38,035 nt of DNA from AC-37 sp036386455 (GCA_036386455.1 DASVVS010000159.1:1-38035); one strand, 5' to 3'. Numbered from the stretch's first letter, positions 1 through 7,345 are shown. Notes: generated by a model from the letters alone, not told the origin. Program-made: numbers and translations.

Positions 1-726
1 GCCGTGGGGCTCGCCGTCGAGCTCGGCCACGGCTCCGCCCGCCTCGCTCACCAGCAGCCGGCCCGCGGCCCAGTCCCACGGCTCGAGCCCGCGCTCCCAG
101 TAGCCGTCGAGCCTGCCCGCCGCCAGCCAGGCCAGGTCGAGCGCCGCGGCCCCGGCGCGGCGTATGTCGCGCACGCGCGGTAGGACGTGGGCGGCCGCGC
201 GCGCCTGCGCCCGCCGGCGCTCGGGGTCGTAGCCGAAGCCGGTCGCCACCAGCGAGCGCTCCAGCGTCGCACCCTCGCGGACGTGGAGGGGGCGCGTGCC
301 GGCCTCCCCGGTGGTCGCGCCGCCGGAGAGCTCGGCTCCGCGGCCTCGCTCGGCCCGGAACAGCTCGCCCGCCACCGGGGCGAACACCACGCCCACCAGC
401 GAGCCCGAGCCGTCCTCCAGCGCCACGCTCACCGCCCACTGCGGGATGCCGTAGAGGTAGTTCGTGGTCCCGTCGAGCGGGTCCACCACCCAGCGGCGCC
501 CGCTCCGGCCGTCGGCCGAGGAGCCCTCCTCGCCGAGCAGCCCGTCGTCGGGCCGCTCCGAGCGCAGCAGCTCCACGATCGCGGCCTCCGCGACGCGGTC
601 CGCCTCCGACACCATGTCCGTCGAGGACGACTTGGCCTCCACGCCGCGCGCCGGGCCGCCGAAGCGCCCGAGCAGCAGCTCGCCCGCGGCCCGCGCCGCC
701 GCCTCCGCCAGCTCGAGGTCGGTCAG
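1..726 (-). CDS. Inositol monophosphatase family protein (3' end beyond window)
   Basis: This is a Mg-dependent sugar/inositol phosphate phosphatase of the FIG superfamily. It could act as an inositol-1-phosphatase (SuhB type) or as a HisN-type histidinol-phosphatase. Visible motifs are GEEGS (metal-binding Glu, near 520), VVDPLDGTTNY (near 465-495, the DPxDGT metal site), and EPWDWAAG followed by EAGG (near 45-85, the second metal motif). The C-terminal end lies past base 1. No ATG or GTG lies near the natural N-terminus. The first plausible codon is CTG at 726, overlapping the preceding stop as CTGA; the next Met is about 40 residues in. It is the last visible member of the ctaC1-ctaD1-usp-ctaE operon and probably translationally coupled. 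The family is clear; the substrate is not. Confidence 0.85.
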   Translation of the reverse strand, partial: MTDLELAEAAARAAGELLLGRFGGPARGVEAKSSSTDMVSEADRVAEAAIVELLRSERPDDGLLGEEGSSADGRSGRRWVVDPLDGTTNYLYGIPQWAVSVALEDGSGSLVGVVFAPVAGELFRAERGRGAELSGGATTGEAGTRPLHVREGATLERSLVATGFGYDPERRRAQARAAAHVLPRVRDIRRAGAAALDLAWLAAGRLDGYWERGLEPWDWAAGRLLVSEAGGAVAELDGEPHG

Positions 727-833
727 GAGAGCGCCCGGACGATCAGCACTATCGCCACGATCGCGGCCATCACGAGCACGACGCCGATGAGGAAGCGGAA
801 CGCCGCGTCCTCCGACGTGAGCGGGTTGCGCAC
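723..833 (-). CDS. 36-residue single-pass membrane peptide in the oxidase operon
   Basis: This is a very short frame with a GTG start that shares its G with the ctaE stop (TAGTG). It reads VRNPLTSEDAAFRF and then a continuous hydrophobic helix (about residues 14-34, rich in V, I, A and L) with an Arg near the end, and stops with TGA at 723-725. The hydrophilic N-terminus plus one helix is the shape of an accessory subunit or assembly peptide of a respiratory complex. Its exact junctions with ctaE upstream and the phosphatase downstream argue that it is real. I do not recognise a named family. A role with the caa3 oxidase is inferred from position only. Confidence 0.6.
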   Translation of the reverse strand: MRNPLTSEDAAFRFLIGVVLVMAAIVAIVLIVRALS

Positions 834-1456
834 TAGAGGATGTAGATCGTCGTGTAGACCACGACCCACATGATGTCGACGAAGTGCCAGTAGATCCCCG
901 GCACCTCTACGCCGCGGTGCTCCTTCGCCGTGAAGTGGCCGCGGAAGGCGCGGATCGTGGCGAACAGCAGCAGCGTGAGCCCGACGAACACGTGCGCGCC
1001 GTGCAGACCCGTCAGGCCGTAGAAGATCGTGCCCTGCGCGTGGTCACCGGGCGCGAAGCCGATGTTCACGTACTCGTTGATCTGCACCGCGAGGAAGGTC
1101 ATGCCGAGCATCAGCGTGGTGAAGAGCCCGGCCCGCAGCGCGAAGCGGTTCTCGTTGCGCGCCCCGAGCAGCGCCCAGTGCATCGTGAGCGACGACGAGA
1201 TCAGGATCGCGCTGTTCACGCCGGCGATCGCCACCGGCAGCTCGCTGCCCTCGGCCGGCCACTCGGCCCCGTTCACGACGCGAATCCAGAAGTACGCCGT
1301 GAAGAACGCTCCGAAGAGCATGACCTCGGAGATGATGAAGAGCAGCATCCCGAGGAACTGGGCCTCGATCCGCGACGACTGGTTGGCCGCGGGCGGCCCG
1401 TGATGGTGGTCGTCGTGACCCTGGTCGTGGCCGAGCGCTACGGAGGCGGACTCCAC
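833..1456 (-). CDS. ctaE: Cytochrome c oxidase subunit III
   Basis: This is a 207-residue CoxC/CtaE-type integral membrane subunit that stabilises the catalytic core of an aa3-type oxidase. A His-rich N-terminus (GHDQGHDDHHHG) is followed by about five transmembrane helices, the usual short bacterial form. Family signatures include FIISEVMLFGAFFTAYFW near residues 40-58, GLTGLHGAHVFVGL near 148-161, and YWHFVDIMWVVVYTTIYIL at the C-terminus. The start is GTG at 1456, sharing one base with the stop of the upstream UspA-like gene (TAGTG). It is the only subunit III gene in the window, although two complete subunit I/II pairs are present, so it may serve the A2-type oxidase specifically or both. 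Confidence 0.95.
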   Translation of the reverse strand: MESASVALGHDQGHDDHHHGPPAANQSSRIEAQFLGMLLFIISEVMLFGAFFTAYFWIRVVNGAEWPAEGSELPVAIAGVNSAILISSSLTMHWALLGARNENRFALRAGLFTTLMLGMTFLAVQINEYVNIGFAPGDHAQGTIFYGLTGLHGAHVFVGLTLLLFATIRAFRGHFTAKEHRGVEVPGIYWHFVDIMWVVVYTTIYIL

Positions 1457-2298
1457 TAGACCCGCGCCTCCTGGGGCGCCACGACCACGTGCTCCACGGG
1501 CCTGGCGGTGATCCGCCGGACGCGCTCGATCAGGTCGCTGCGCATCCAGCCGGAGCGGGTCTCGGGGAAGGTCGAGATCACGATCTCGTCGGCCGGATAG
1601 AACTGGAGCGCGTTCTGGATCGCCGTGAACGGATCCGGGTCCATCACCTGACCCGCGGCCTCGAGCCCGGCCTCGGTCAGCCGCTCGAGCGTCTGGGCGA
1701 GCCGCTGGTGCGGGTCGCCGGCGTCGCCGCTCTGGCCCTGCGGGAGGATCACGACGAACGCGGACGGCGTATCGGCCGCGATCTCCTTGAGCCGCTCCAC
1801 GAGCGGGTCGGCGCCCACGGTCTGGTTCGCGACCACGAGCACGCGCTTGACGTCCGCGCGCTCGGCGTCGAGGTCCACCACCACGTGCTCCACGGGCAGG
1901 CCCGTCTCCTCCGCCACGCGGTCGACCAGCGCCTTGCGCAGCCAGCCCGAGCGCGTCTCCGGGTGGGTTGAGATGATGATCTCGTCGGCCTTGAAGTGGT
2001 CCACCGCGTCGGTGGTGGCGGCGAAGGGATCGGGGTCCATGACCTCGCCGTCGGCCTCGATCCCGATCTCGCGGAGCTGCGCGATCGTCGTCTGGAGGCG
2101 GTTCTCGGCCGCCTGGCGCACCGTCTCGTCGTAGATCACGTAGCCGCTGCGCGGCTGGTTCTGCGGGGCGATCACGCAGACCCTGAACGGCTGGTTGCGC
2201 GAGTGGGCGTCCTCGGCGCGCTTCCTGACCGCGTCGATCAGCGTGCGGCCGCCGACGGTCTCGTTCGCCACCACGAGGATGCAGTGCGGGACGGCCAT
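1456..2298 (-). CDS. Tandem UspA-like protein between ctaD1 and ctaE
   Basis: This 280-residue soluble protein is built from two repeated alpha/beta (Rossmann-like) units of about 140 residues. Both repeats contain LVVAN(E/Q)TVG at strand 1, VMDPDPF.A in the middle, and ADEI(I/V)IST.PETRSGW(L/M)R near the end, so it is an internal duplication. The fold pattern fits the universal stress protein family. The usual ATP loop (GxxGx9G[S/T]) is not visible; a PETRSGW segment takes its place, so classical ATP binding is doubtful. It starts with ATG at 2298, overlapping the ctaD1 stop (TGATG), and ends by sharing a base with ctaE (TAGTG). It is therefore co-translated with oxidase subunits. A regulatory or assembly role is inference. 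Confidence 0.8.
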   Translation of the reverse strand: MAVPHCILVVANETVGGRTLIDAVRKRAEDAHSRNQPFRVCVIAPQNQPRSGYVIYDETVRQAAENRLQTTIAQLREIGIEADGEVMDPDPFAATTDAVDHFKADEIIISTHPETRSGWLRKALVDRVAEETGLPVEHVVVDLDAERADVKRVLVVANQTVGADPLVERLKEIAADTPSAFVVILPQGQSGDAGDPHQRLAQTLERLTEAGLEAAGQVMDPDPFTAIQNALQFYPADEIVISTFPETRSGWMRSDLIERVRRITARPVEHVVVAPQEARV

Positions 2299-4184
2299 CA
2301 CTCGCGGCTCCCGGCCGCGACCGGCTTCGGTTCCTTGAAGACGCCGTGCACCGCGCCCGGCACGCCGAACTCGTACGGCCCGCCGACGACGGTGGGCACC
2401 TCGTCGAAGTTGAAGATCGGCGGCGGTGAGGAGACCTGCCACTCGAGCGTGTGCGCCCGCCACGGGTTGGCGTCGGCCGCCGGCCCGTAGCGCCAGCTGG
2501 CGACCATGTTGTAGAGGAAGATCAGGAACGAGAGGCCGAAGATGAAGCTCGAGATCGAGATGAACGCGTTGAGCGTGGCGTACTGGTCGGCGTAGTCGGC
2601 CACGCGGCGCGGCATGCCGTCGACGCCCACGAAGTGCATCGGGCCGAAGGTGAGGTTGAAGAAGACGAACGAGAGCCAGAAGTGCATCCGGCCGAGGCTC
2701 TCGTCGTACATCTTGCCGGTCATCTTCGGGAACCAGTGGTAGAGGCCCGCGAAGATTGTGAAGACGCTGCCGCCGAACAGCACGTAGTGGATGTGCGCCA
2801 CCACGAAGTAGGTGTCCGACACGTGGATGTCCACCGGGATGACAGCGAGGATGATCCCGCTGATGCCGCCGAGGGTGAACATCGTGATGAAGCCGAGGGC
2901 GAACAGCATGGGTGTTCGCAGATGGATCACGCCTCTCCACAGCGTGGCCAGCCAGGAGAAGATCTTGATGCCGGTCGGCACCGCGATCAGCATCGTGGTG
3001 AGCATCATCGGCACGCGCAGCCACGAGTGCATGCCCGACACGAACATGTGGTGCGCCCAGACCGTGAACCCGAGGATCACGATCGCCATCAGGGAGAACG
3101 CCATCATCCGGTAGCCGAACACGGGTTTCCGGGCGTGCGTGGATATGACCTCGCTGACTATCCCGAAGCCGGGCAGCATCATGATGTAGACGGCCGGGTG
3201 CGAGTAGAACCAGAAGACGTGCTGGTACATGATCGCGTCGCCGCCTGTTTGCGGATCGAAGAAGTGCGTGCCCAGCGCCCGGTCCAGCAGCACGAAGAAC
3301 TGCGAGCCGGCGATGAACGGCGTGGCGATGACCACCAGCAGCGAGGTGGTGAAGTTGGCCCACACCAGGAGCGGCATGCGCCAGAACGTCATGCCCGGCG
3401 CGCGCATGGTGATGATCGTGACCAGGAAGTTCAGCGCGGTCGCGATCGACGACGCGCCCGCGAACTGCACCGCGATCGTGAAGAACGTCTGCCCCATCGG
3501 CGTCTCGGTGGAGAGCGGGGCGTAGGCCGTCCAGCCGGTGGCGAACGGGCCGCCGGGAGCGAAGAAGCTCAGCAGCATCATGACCCCGGCGATCGGGAGC
3601 ATCCAGAACGACAGGGCGTTCAGCCGGGGGAACGCCATGTCCGGCGCGCCGATCATCAGCGGGATCACGTAGTTCGCGATGCCGGCGAACACCGGGATGA
3701 TGAACAGGAAGATCATCAGCGAGGCGTGCACCGAGAACAGGCCGTTGTAGGTGTTCGGGTCCACGAACTGCGTGCCCGGTGAGGCGAGCTCGGCCCTGAT
3801 CAGCATCGCCATGATCCCGCCGGCGACGAAGAAGAAGAACGTCGTGACGATGTACTGGATCCCGATGACCTTGTGGTCGGTGTTGACCCGGAAGTAGTCC
3901 TTCCACGAGGTCGCGCCGTGGCCCGAGTGGTCCTCGGGGATCGTGGGCGCGCCCGAGGCCCAGCGGAACCAGTAGTCGAACGCCCCGATCCCGATCAGGA
4001 ACGCGAGCGGCACCGAGATCAGCGCGACGGTGGTGACGGCGTTGCCGTCCCAGATGGGGCGGAACTGCTCGCCGTAGAGCACGCGCACGCCGCAGACGAT
4101 CGCGACGGCCACGGCAAAGCCGATCGGCATCGCGATCAGCACGCGGTACCAGCCGGGTGCCCTGAACCTCTGCGCCATCGTCAC
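2298..4184 (-). CDS. ctaD: Cytochrome c oxidase subunit I, A2-type (caa3 oxidase)
   Basis: This is the catalytic heme-copper subunit that reduces O2 to water and pumps protons. Predicted ligands are H153 and H466 (low-spin heme a), H464 (heme a3), and H329, H378 and H379 (CuB), with Y333 as the crosslinked Tyr and K407 of the K-channel. The helix-VI motif is FWFYSHPAVY: Tyr-Ser replaces the gating Glu, the hallmark of A2-type oxidases. D182 (PDMAFPRLN) of the D-channel entry is present. About 100 N-terminal residues with two additional hydrophobic segments (about 15-33 and 48-68) precede the usual first helix. GTG at 4184 is preferred because AGGAGG (4195-4200) is 10 nt upstream; ATG at 4178 is an alternative. 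It sits 3 bases after ctaC1. Confidence 0.95.
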   Translation of the reverse strand: MTMAQRFRAPGWYRVLIAMPIGFAVAVAIVCGVRVLYGEQFRPIWDGNAVTTVALISVPLAFLIGIGAFDYWFRWASGAPTIPEDHSGHGATSWKDYFRVNTDHKVIGIQYIVTTFFFFVAGGIMAMLIRAELASPGTQFVDPNTYNGLFSVHASLMIFLFIIPVFAGIANYVIPLMIGAPDMAFPRLNALSFWMLPIAGVMMLLSFFAPGGPFATGWTAYAPLSTETPMGQTFFTIAVQFAGASSIATALNFLVTIITMRAPGMTFWRMPLLVWANFTTSLLVVIATPFIAGSQFFVLLDRALGTHFFDPQTGGDAIMYQHVFWFYSHPAVYIMMLPGFGIVSEVISTHARKPVFGYRMMAFSLMAIVILGFTVWAHHMFVSGMHSWLRVPMMLTTMLIAVPTGIKIFSWLATLWRGVIHLRTPMLFALGFITMFTLGGISGIILAVIPVDIHVSDTYFVVAHIHYVLFGGSVFTIFAGLYHWFPKMTGKMYDESLGRMHFWLSFVFFNLTFGPMHFVGVDGMPRRVADYADQYATLNAFISISSFIFGLSFLIFLYNMVASWRYGPAADANPWRAHTLEWQVSSPPPIFNFDEVPTVVGGPYEFGVPGAVHGVFKEPKPVAAGSRE

Positions 4185-4187
4185 GGC

Positions 4188-5270
4188 CTAGTTACCTCCT
4201 CCGCCGCCCTGCTCGACCAGATAGCGCACGAGTGCATCGATCTGCGCGTCGCTCAGGGTGTTGCCGTAGTTCTGGGGCATCGTACCCTCCGCGAAGCCCT
4301 CGACGACCACCGCGTTCGGGTTCTCGATCGATTCGCGTACGTACTCCTCGGGGGTCTTACCGCCGCCGAACTTCTTGGCGTCGGCGAGCAGGTTGTCGAG
4401 GCTCGGTCCGGTGGTGCCGCTCGCACCCGCGTCGGCCAGTTGGTGGCAGCCGCCGCAGCCGTTCGCGGTGAAGACCTGCTTGCCGTCGCCGCCGCCGGCG
4501 TCCGCGGCGCCCGGCTTGCCGCTCTGCGCGCCGCCGCCTCCGCCGGTCGGGGCCGGACCGCCGCCGGCCTTGGCCAGCCACTTGTCGAAGTCCCCCTGGC
4601 TCACGACCTGCGCGCTCGCGCGCATGGCGGCGTGGCCGGCGCCGCAGAGCTCGGCGCAGACGATGTCGTGGCGGCCGATCTTCGTCGGGGTCGCACGCCA
4701 CTTGGTGGTGATGCCGGGGACCGCGTCGGACTTGAGCCGGAAGTTCGGGATCCAGAACGAGTGGATGACGTCGCGCGAGGAGATGTCGAAGCGGACCGGC
4801 TTGTCCACCGGGAGGACCAGCTCGCTCGAGCGCACCGGCTTGCCGTCCTTGCCGCGGTACTCGTAGCTCCACGTGAACTGCTGGCCGAACACGTGCACCC
4901 GCAGCTCGCCGGGCTTCGGCTCCTCGATGTCGTCGAGGACTATCCACGCGTAGGCCGCGAGGATGCTCACGATGACGAACGGGATCAGGACCCAGACCAC
5001 CTCGAGCTTCGCGTTGCCGTGGATCGGGGCGCCGTCGCCGGTGTCGCCGGGCCGGGCGCGGAAGCGCACCACGCTGTAGATCGCGACCGCCATGACGAGC
5101 ACGAAGATCGGGACCGATACGACCATGAGCACGTCGTAGAGGCGGTCGATCTTCTCCGCGTCGGTGGTGTCCGCGCTCGGGAACCAGTCGAGGATCAGGA
5201 CGATCGCGACGCCGATCGCGGAGGCGATCGTGCCGTAGATGAACATGCGCACGATTGGCTTGCTAGGCAC
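4188..5270 (-). CDS. ctaC: Cytochrome c oxidase subunit II with fused cytochrome c domain (caa3 type)
   Basis: This 360-residue subunit accepts electrons through CuA. It has hydrophobic segments at about 10-30, 47-67 and 92-112. A cupredoxin domain follows with predicted CuA ligands H170, C205, E207, C209, H213 and M216 (CAELCGAGHAAM). A Gly/Pro-rich linker (about 235-262) leads to a class I cytochrome c domain with CGGCH at 272-276 and a likely axial Met at 331 (GTMPQNYG). The fused cytochrome makes this a caa3 enzyme able to take electrons directly from small carriers. The start is GTG at 5270, preceded by GAGGAG with a 4-nt spacer. It is the first gene of the operon. A TATAGA hexamer lies about 35 nt upstream. 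Confidence 0.96.
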   Translation of the reverse strand: MPSKPIVRMFIYGTIASAIGVAIVLILDWFPSADTTDAEKIDRLYDVLMVVSVPIFVLVMAVAIYSVVRFRARPGDTGDGAPIHGNAKLEVVWVLIPFVIVSILAAYAWIVLDDIEEPKPGELRVHVFGQQFTWSYEYRGKDGKPVRSSELVLPVDKPVRFDISSRDVIHSFWIPNFRLKSDAVPGITTKWRATPTKIGRHDIVCAELCGAGHAAMRASAQVVSQGDFDKWLAKAGGGPAPTGGGGGAQSGKPGAADAGGGDGKQVFTANGCGGCHQLADAGASGTTGPSLDNLLADAKKFGGGKTPEEYVRESIENPNAVVVEGFAEGTMPQNYGNTLSDAQIDALVRYLVEQGGGGGN

Positions 5271-5299
5271 GCTGCTCCTCGGGGGGGCCGAACACGGCG

Positions 5300-5312
5300 C
5301 GCGAGTCTATAT
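5300..5312 (-). promoter_or_regulatory. Putative -10 region of the caa3 operon
   Basis: Read on the minus strand, 5311 to 5301 is TATAGACTCGC. It contains TATAGA and TAGACT hexamers about 33 nt before the ctaC1 GTG. The same 11 bases occur on the plus strand at 30815-30825, ahead of the PAP2 gene. I see no convincing -35 box. Confidence 0.35.
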
Positions 5313-5411
5313 GCGGGTCGCGATGGCTCGCGTCGTGGCGCCCACGCCCGCTACCTCATCGGGGCCACCCGGACGCAGGCGTCCTGGCCGGGCCGGCTCG
5401 GGAAGAGGGGG

Positions 5412-5444
5412 GCCCTCCCCCTGACGGGGGGCCAGGGGGAGGGC
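5412..5444. terminator. Perfect 12-bp inverted repeat, likely terminator hairpin
   Basis: GCCCTCCCCCTG (5412-5423) pairs perfectly with CAGGGGGAGGGC (5433-5444) around a 9-base loop. It lies in the 268-base gap between the end of the AraC-type gene (5539) and the start of ctaC1 (5270), both on the minus strand. It probably ends the regulator transcript and isolates the oxidase operon. No T-run follows on either strand, so intrinsic termination would rest on the stem alone. The rest of the gap holds the putative ctaC1 promoter and no gene. Confidence 0.5.
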
Positions 5445-5538
5445 GCTGCACGCGTGCCGGTGGGCGGGGGGGCTGCCCGGTCACGCGCACTTCTGCGGCC
5501 GGCTGTGCCGGCCTGGTCCTGTGAGCAGGGGCGTGCCG

Positions 5539-5961
5539 CTAGGCGGCGCGCTCGTACACGGCCGGGCCGAGCGCGTGCGCGCGCTGACCCGCGCCGTCGA
5601 CGGCCTGGGCGCTGTTGCGCTCACGCCGAACGCTCGACGGCGGACGTCCGTGGTGACGACGGAACGTCTTGGCGAACTGGGCCGCCTGGCGGTAGCCGAC
5701 GCTCGTCGCCACGTCGCGGACGGGCATGTTGCCCTCGCGAAGCAGCTCGAGCGCCTTCTGCATGCGTATCTCGGCGAGGCGGGTCCGGAAGCTGGTCCGG
5801 CCGGCCTCGGCGAATGCGCGCTGCAGCTGGCGGCGCGACGTCGCCAGCCTGCGGGCGACGGCGTCGAGCTCCAGGTCGTTCGCGTACTCCTGCTCGATGA
5901 TCTCCACCGCTTCCTCGAAGAGGGCGCGGCGGCGGGAGACTGTGGATGTTCTTATGGCCAT
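5539..5961 (-). CDS. Small AraC-type DNA-binding regulator
   Basis: This protein of about 140 residues is essentially a lone AraC/XylS DNA-binding domain with two helix-turn-helix units. The first covers LELDAVARRLATSRRQLQRAF and the second VRDVATSVGYRQAAQFAKTFRRHHG, followed by the family's PSSVRRE ending. There is no room for the usual sensor domain. I chose ATG at 5961; an in-frame GTG at 6039 would add a proline-rich, unconserved-looking leader. Neither start has a Shine-Dalgarno. It stands alone upstream of the caa3 operon on the same strand, separated by a strong hairpin. Control of either neighbour is possible but not shown. The C-terminal 25 residues are unrelated to the DNA-binding core. 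Confidence 0.8.
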   Translation of the reverse strand: MAIRTSTVSRRRALFEEAVEIIEQEYANDLELDAVARRLATSRRQLQRAFAEAGRTSFRTRLAEIRMQKALELLREGNMPVRDVATSVGYRQAAQFAKTFRRHHGRPPSSVRRERNSAQAVDGAGQRAHALGPAVYERAA

Positions 5962-6140
5962 AGGGTGAGGGGGGAGGGGAGGGGGTGGGGTGCGGGTCCT
6001 TGCCAACTGGTGTGGCACATTTTGTACGGGCCACGACACAACGGCAGATCACGCCGGAAGTTACCGAATATGACGCCCAAGTCACGTTTCATTCAGGGCT
6101 TGGCGCACGGAAGCTCAACCCCCGCTCACAGCGCAGGACG

Positions 6141-6146
6141 TATAGT
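6141..6146 (+). promoter_or_regulatory. Possible -10 (TATAGT) for the CBS-domain gene
   Basis: TATAGT lies 38 nt before the chosen TTG start of the CBS-domain gene, in the divergent intergenic region 5962-6184. No clear -35 box is seen 16-18 nt upstream. This is weak evidence. Confidence 0.25.
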
Positions 6147-6184
6147 CTTGCGGCAATCGTCACTTGGACTTCTGGGGAGCTGCT

Positions 6185-6598
6185 TTGCAAGTTTGCGATG
6201 GGATGAGCTCGGTCGTACTGACGGTCGGTCCCGACCACACGCTACGCGAGGCGAGCCGGCAGATGGCCAAGCGATCCGTGGGCGCCGCGGTCGTGATCGA
6301 CCCGGACCAGCCCGGTCCCGGCATCTTCACCGAGCGCGACCTGCTGAACGCGATAGGGCAGGGTCAGGACCCGGACGTGGAGCGCGTCTGCGACCACCTC
6401 TCCGAGAACCTCACCTTCGCCTCGGCCGAGTGGTCGCTGGAGCGGGCGGCCGAGGAGATGGTCAAGGGCGGGTTCCGCCACCTCGTGGTGATCGACGGGG
6501 GCGAGACGGTCGGCGTCCTCTCCATGCGCGACATCGTGCGCTGCTGGACCGAGGCGGGGGCGACCGCCGACGTCGAGACGGCGCGGGCGCGGGCCTGA
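6185..6598 (+). CDS. Two-CBS-domain protein
   Basis: This 137-residue protein consists of a Bateman pair of CBS motifs. The first runs from SSVVLTVGPDHTLREASRQM to GIFTERDLLNAI, and the second from FASAEWSLERAAEEM to VGVLSMRDIVR. Such modules bind adenine nucleotides and report energy status; no effector domain is attached. I chose TTG at 6185 because GGGGAG (6174-6179) sits 5 nt upstream and the resulting N-terminus (QVCDGM) fits the family. ATG at 6203 and TTG at 6164 are alternatives. It is divergent from the AraC-type regulator and followed by a GC hairpin. Its partner is unknown. Confidence 0.85.
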   Translation: MQVCDGMSSVVLTVGPDHTLREASRQMAKRSVGAAVVIDPDQPGPGIFTERDLLNAIGQGQDPDVERVCDHLSENLTFASAEWSLERAAEEMVKGGFRHLVVIDGGETVGVLSMRDIVRCWTEAGATADVETARARA

Positions 6599-6612
6599 GT
6601 TAGCTCCCCTGC

Positions 6613-6633
6613 GGCCGGGCGTGCGGCCCGGCC
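6613..6633. terminator. GC-rich hairpin after the CBS-domain gene
   Basis: GGCCGGGC (6613-6620) pairs with GCCCGGCC (6626-6633) around a 5-base loop, starting 15 bases past the CBS-gene stop. There is no T-tract. It is a plausible terminator between convergent genes. Confidence 0.45.
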
Positions 6634-6700
6634 TCGCGCGGCAACGGCGGCTGGGGAGGGGCCGGATGTGGCGTATCCGCGCTCCCGTGAAGACTTACTA

Positions 6701-6712
6701 GGTCTATAGACC
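6701..6712. promoter_or_regulatory. 12-bp perfect palindrome GGTCTATAGACC
   Basis: This exact palindrome lies in the 186-base gap between the convergent CBS gene (ends 6598) and the small membrane-protein cluster (ends 6785). Both strands contain TATAGA, resembling -10 elements elsewhere in the window. It could be an operator, a bidirectional promoter for a small RNA, or chance. No function can be assigned. Confidence 0.3.
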
Positions 6713-6784
6713 GAGAAACTCTTCACGCCCCCTGAGTGCTGTCGTTCAAGACGCCGGCAGCCTGGGGGCGGCCGAGCCGCCCGC

Positions 6785-7108
6785 CTAGAACCCCTTGAAG
6801 TCCCGCCGCCGCCGCGGCGGGCGCCTGCGCTGCGTGGAGGCGCCGGTGTCCTCGGGAGGGGTGGCGCCCACTCGCGGGCGGGCTCGGCGCTGCGAGGAGC
6901 GCTCCAGCGGCGTCGTCGTCTCCGCCGGCCCGTGGCGCAGCCCGATCGTCGCGCGGCCCGCGAGGAACAGCGCGAACGAGATCAGCGCCAGCGCGGCTCC
7001 GAGCAGGGGGCGGTCGGTGGCGATGCTCGCTATCGCCGCGATCATGACCAGCGGCGAGTCCAGCAGCGCGATGCGCTGCAGGGTCCAGCGGACGTTCGGG
7101 GAGAGCAC
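6785..7108 (-). CDS. Hypothetical small membrane protein with basic tail
   Basis: This 107-residue protein is not recognised. A short N-terminus is followed by a hydrophobic block (about residues 18-58) able to form two helices. A polar tail rich in Arg and Pro follows, ending RRRPPRRRRDFKGF. It starts with GTG at 7108, 3 bases after the stop of the subunit-IV-like gene, and is the last of three small membrane genes read together. The strongly basic tail would be expected on the cytoplasmic side. A role with the oxidase is inferred only from the neighbouring gene. Confidence 0.6.
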   Translation of the reverse strand: MLSPNVRWTLQRIALLDSPLVMIAAIASIATDRPLLGAALALISFALFLAGRATIGLRHGPAETTTPLERSSQRRARPRVGATPPEDTGASTQRRRPPRRRRDFKGF

Positions 7109-7111
7109 GAG

Positions 7112-7342
7112 CTAGTGCTCGAGGGGGAGGTCCGCCATCTCCTCCCGCGCCTGGCGGATCCAGCGGGTGAGGGCGACGGCCACGATGACCAGGCCGGCCG
7201 CGACCACGAACCAGCTCAGCACCACGCCGACGACGACGACGGTGATCCCGAACGCCAGCACGACCGGCGTGTATGCCGGATCCGGTAGGTGGATCTCCTC
7301 GCTCGGCGGCGTAAGCGCGCCGTTGGTGGTCTCGTCGGCCAC
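7112..7342 (-). CDS. Cytochrome c oxidase subunit IV-like small membrane protein
   Basis: This 76-residue protein has the segment HLPDPAYTPVVLAFG leading into two hydrophobic helices (about 27-44 and 45-61), then WIRQAREE and a short acidic end. The pattern of an acidic N-terminus, HLPxPxxxP and two closely spaced helices with a W(I/V)R exit resembles small subunit-IV proteins annotated in actinobacterial and Chloroflexi oxidases. This is recalled resemblance, not a search result. It starts with GTG at 7342, 3 bases after the stop of the 35-residue peptide. Neither oxidase operon in the window has its own subunit IV, so this could complete one of them. Confidence 0.6.
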   Translation of the reverse strand: MADETTNGALTPPSEEIHLPDPAYTPVVLAFGITVVVVGVVLSWFVVAAGLVIVAVALTRWIRQAREEMADLPLEH

Positions 7343-7345
7343 GGG

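Noticed and set aside
187..873. Plus-strand open frame over the phosphatase and ctaE end
   Set aside because: It is antisense to a recognised inositol-monophosphatase-family gene with DPLDGT and WDWAAG motifs.
2451..3782. Plus-strand open frame opposite ctaD1
   Set aside because: The translation is dominated by Arg, Glu, His and Asp (the antisense of membrane codons); the minus strand holds a complete oxidase subunit.
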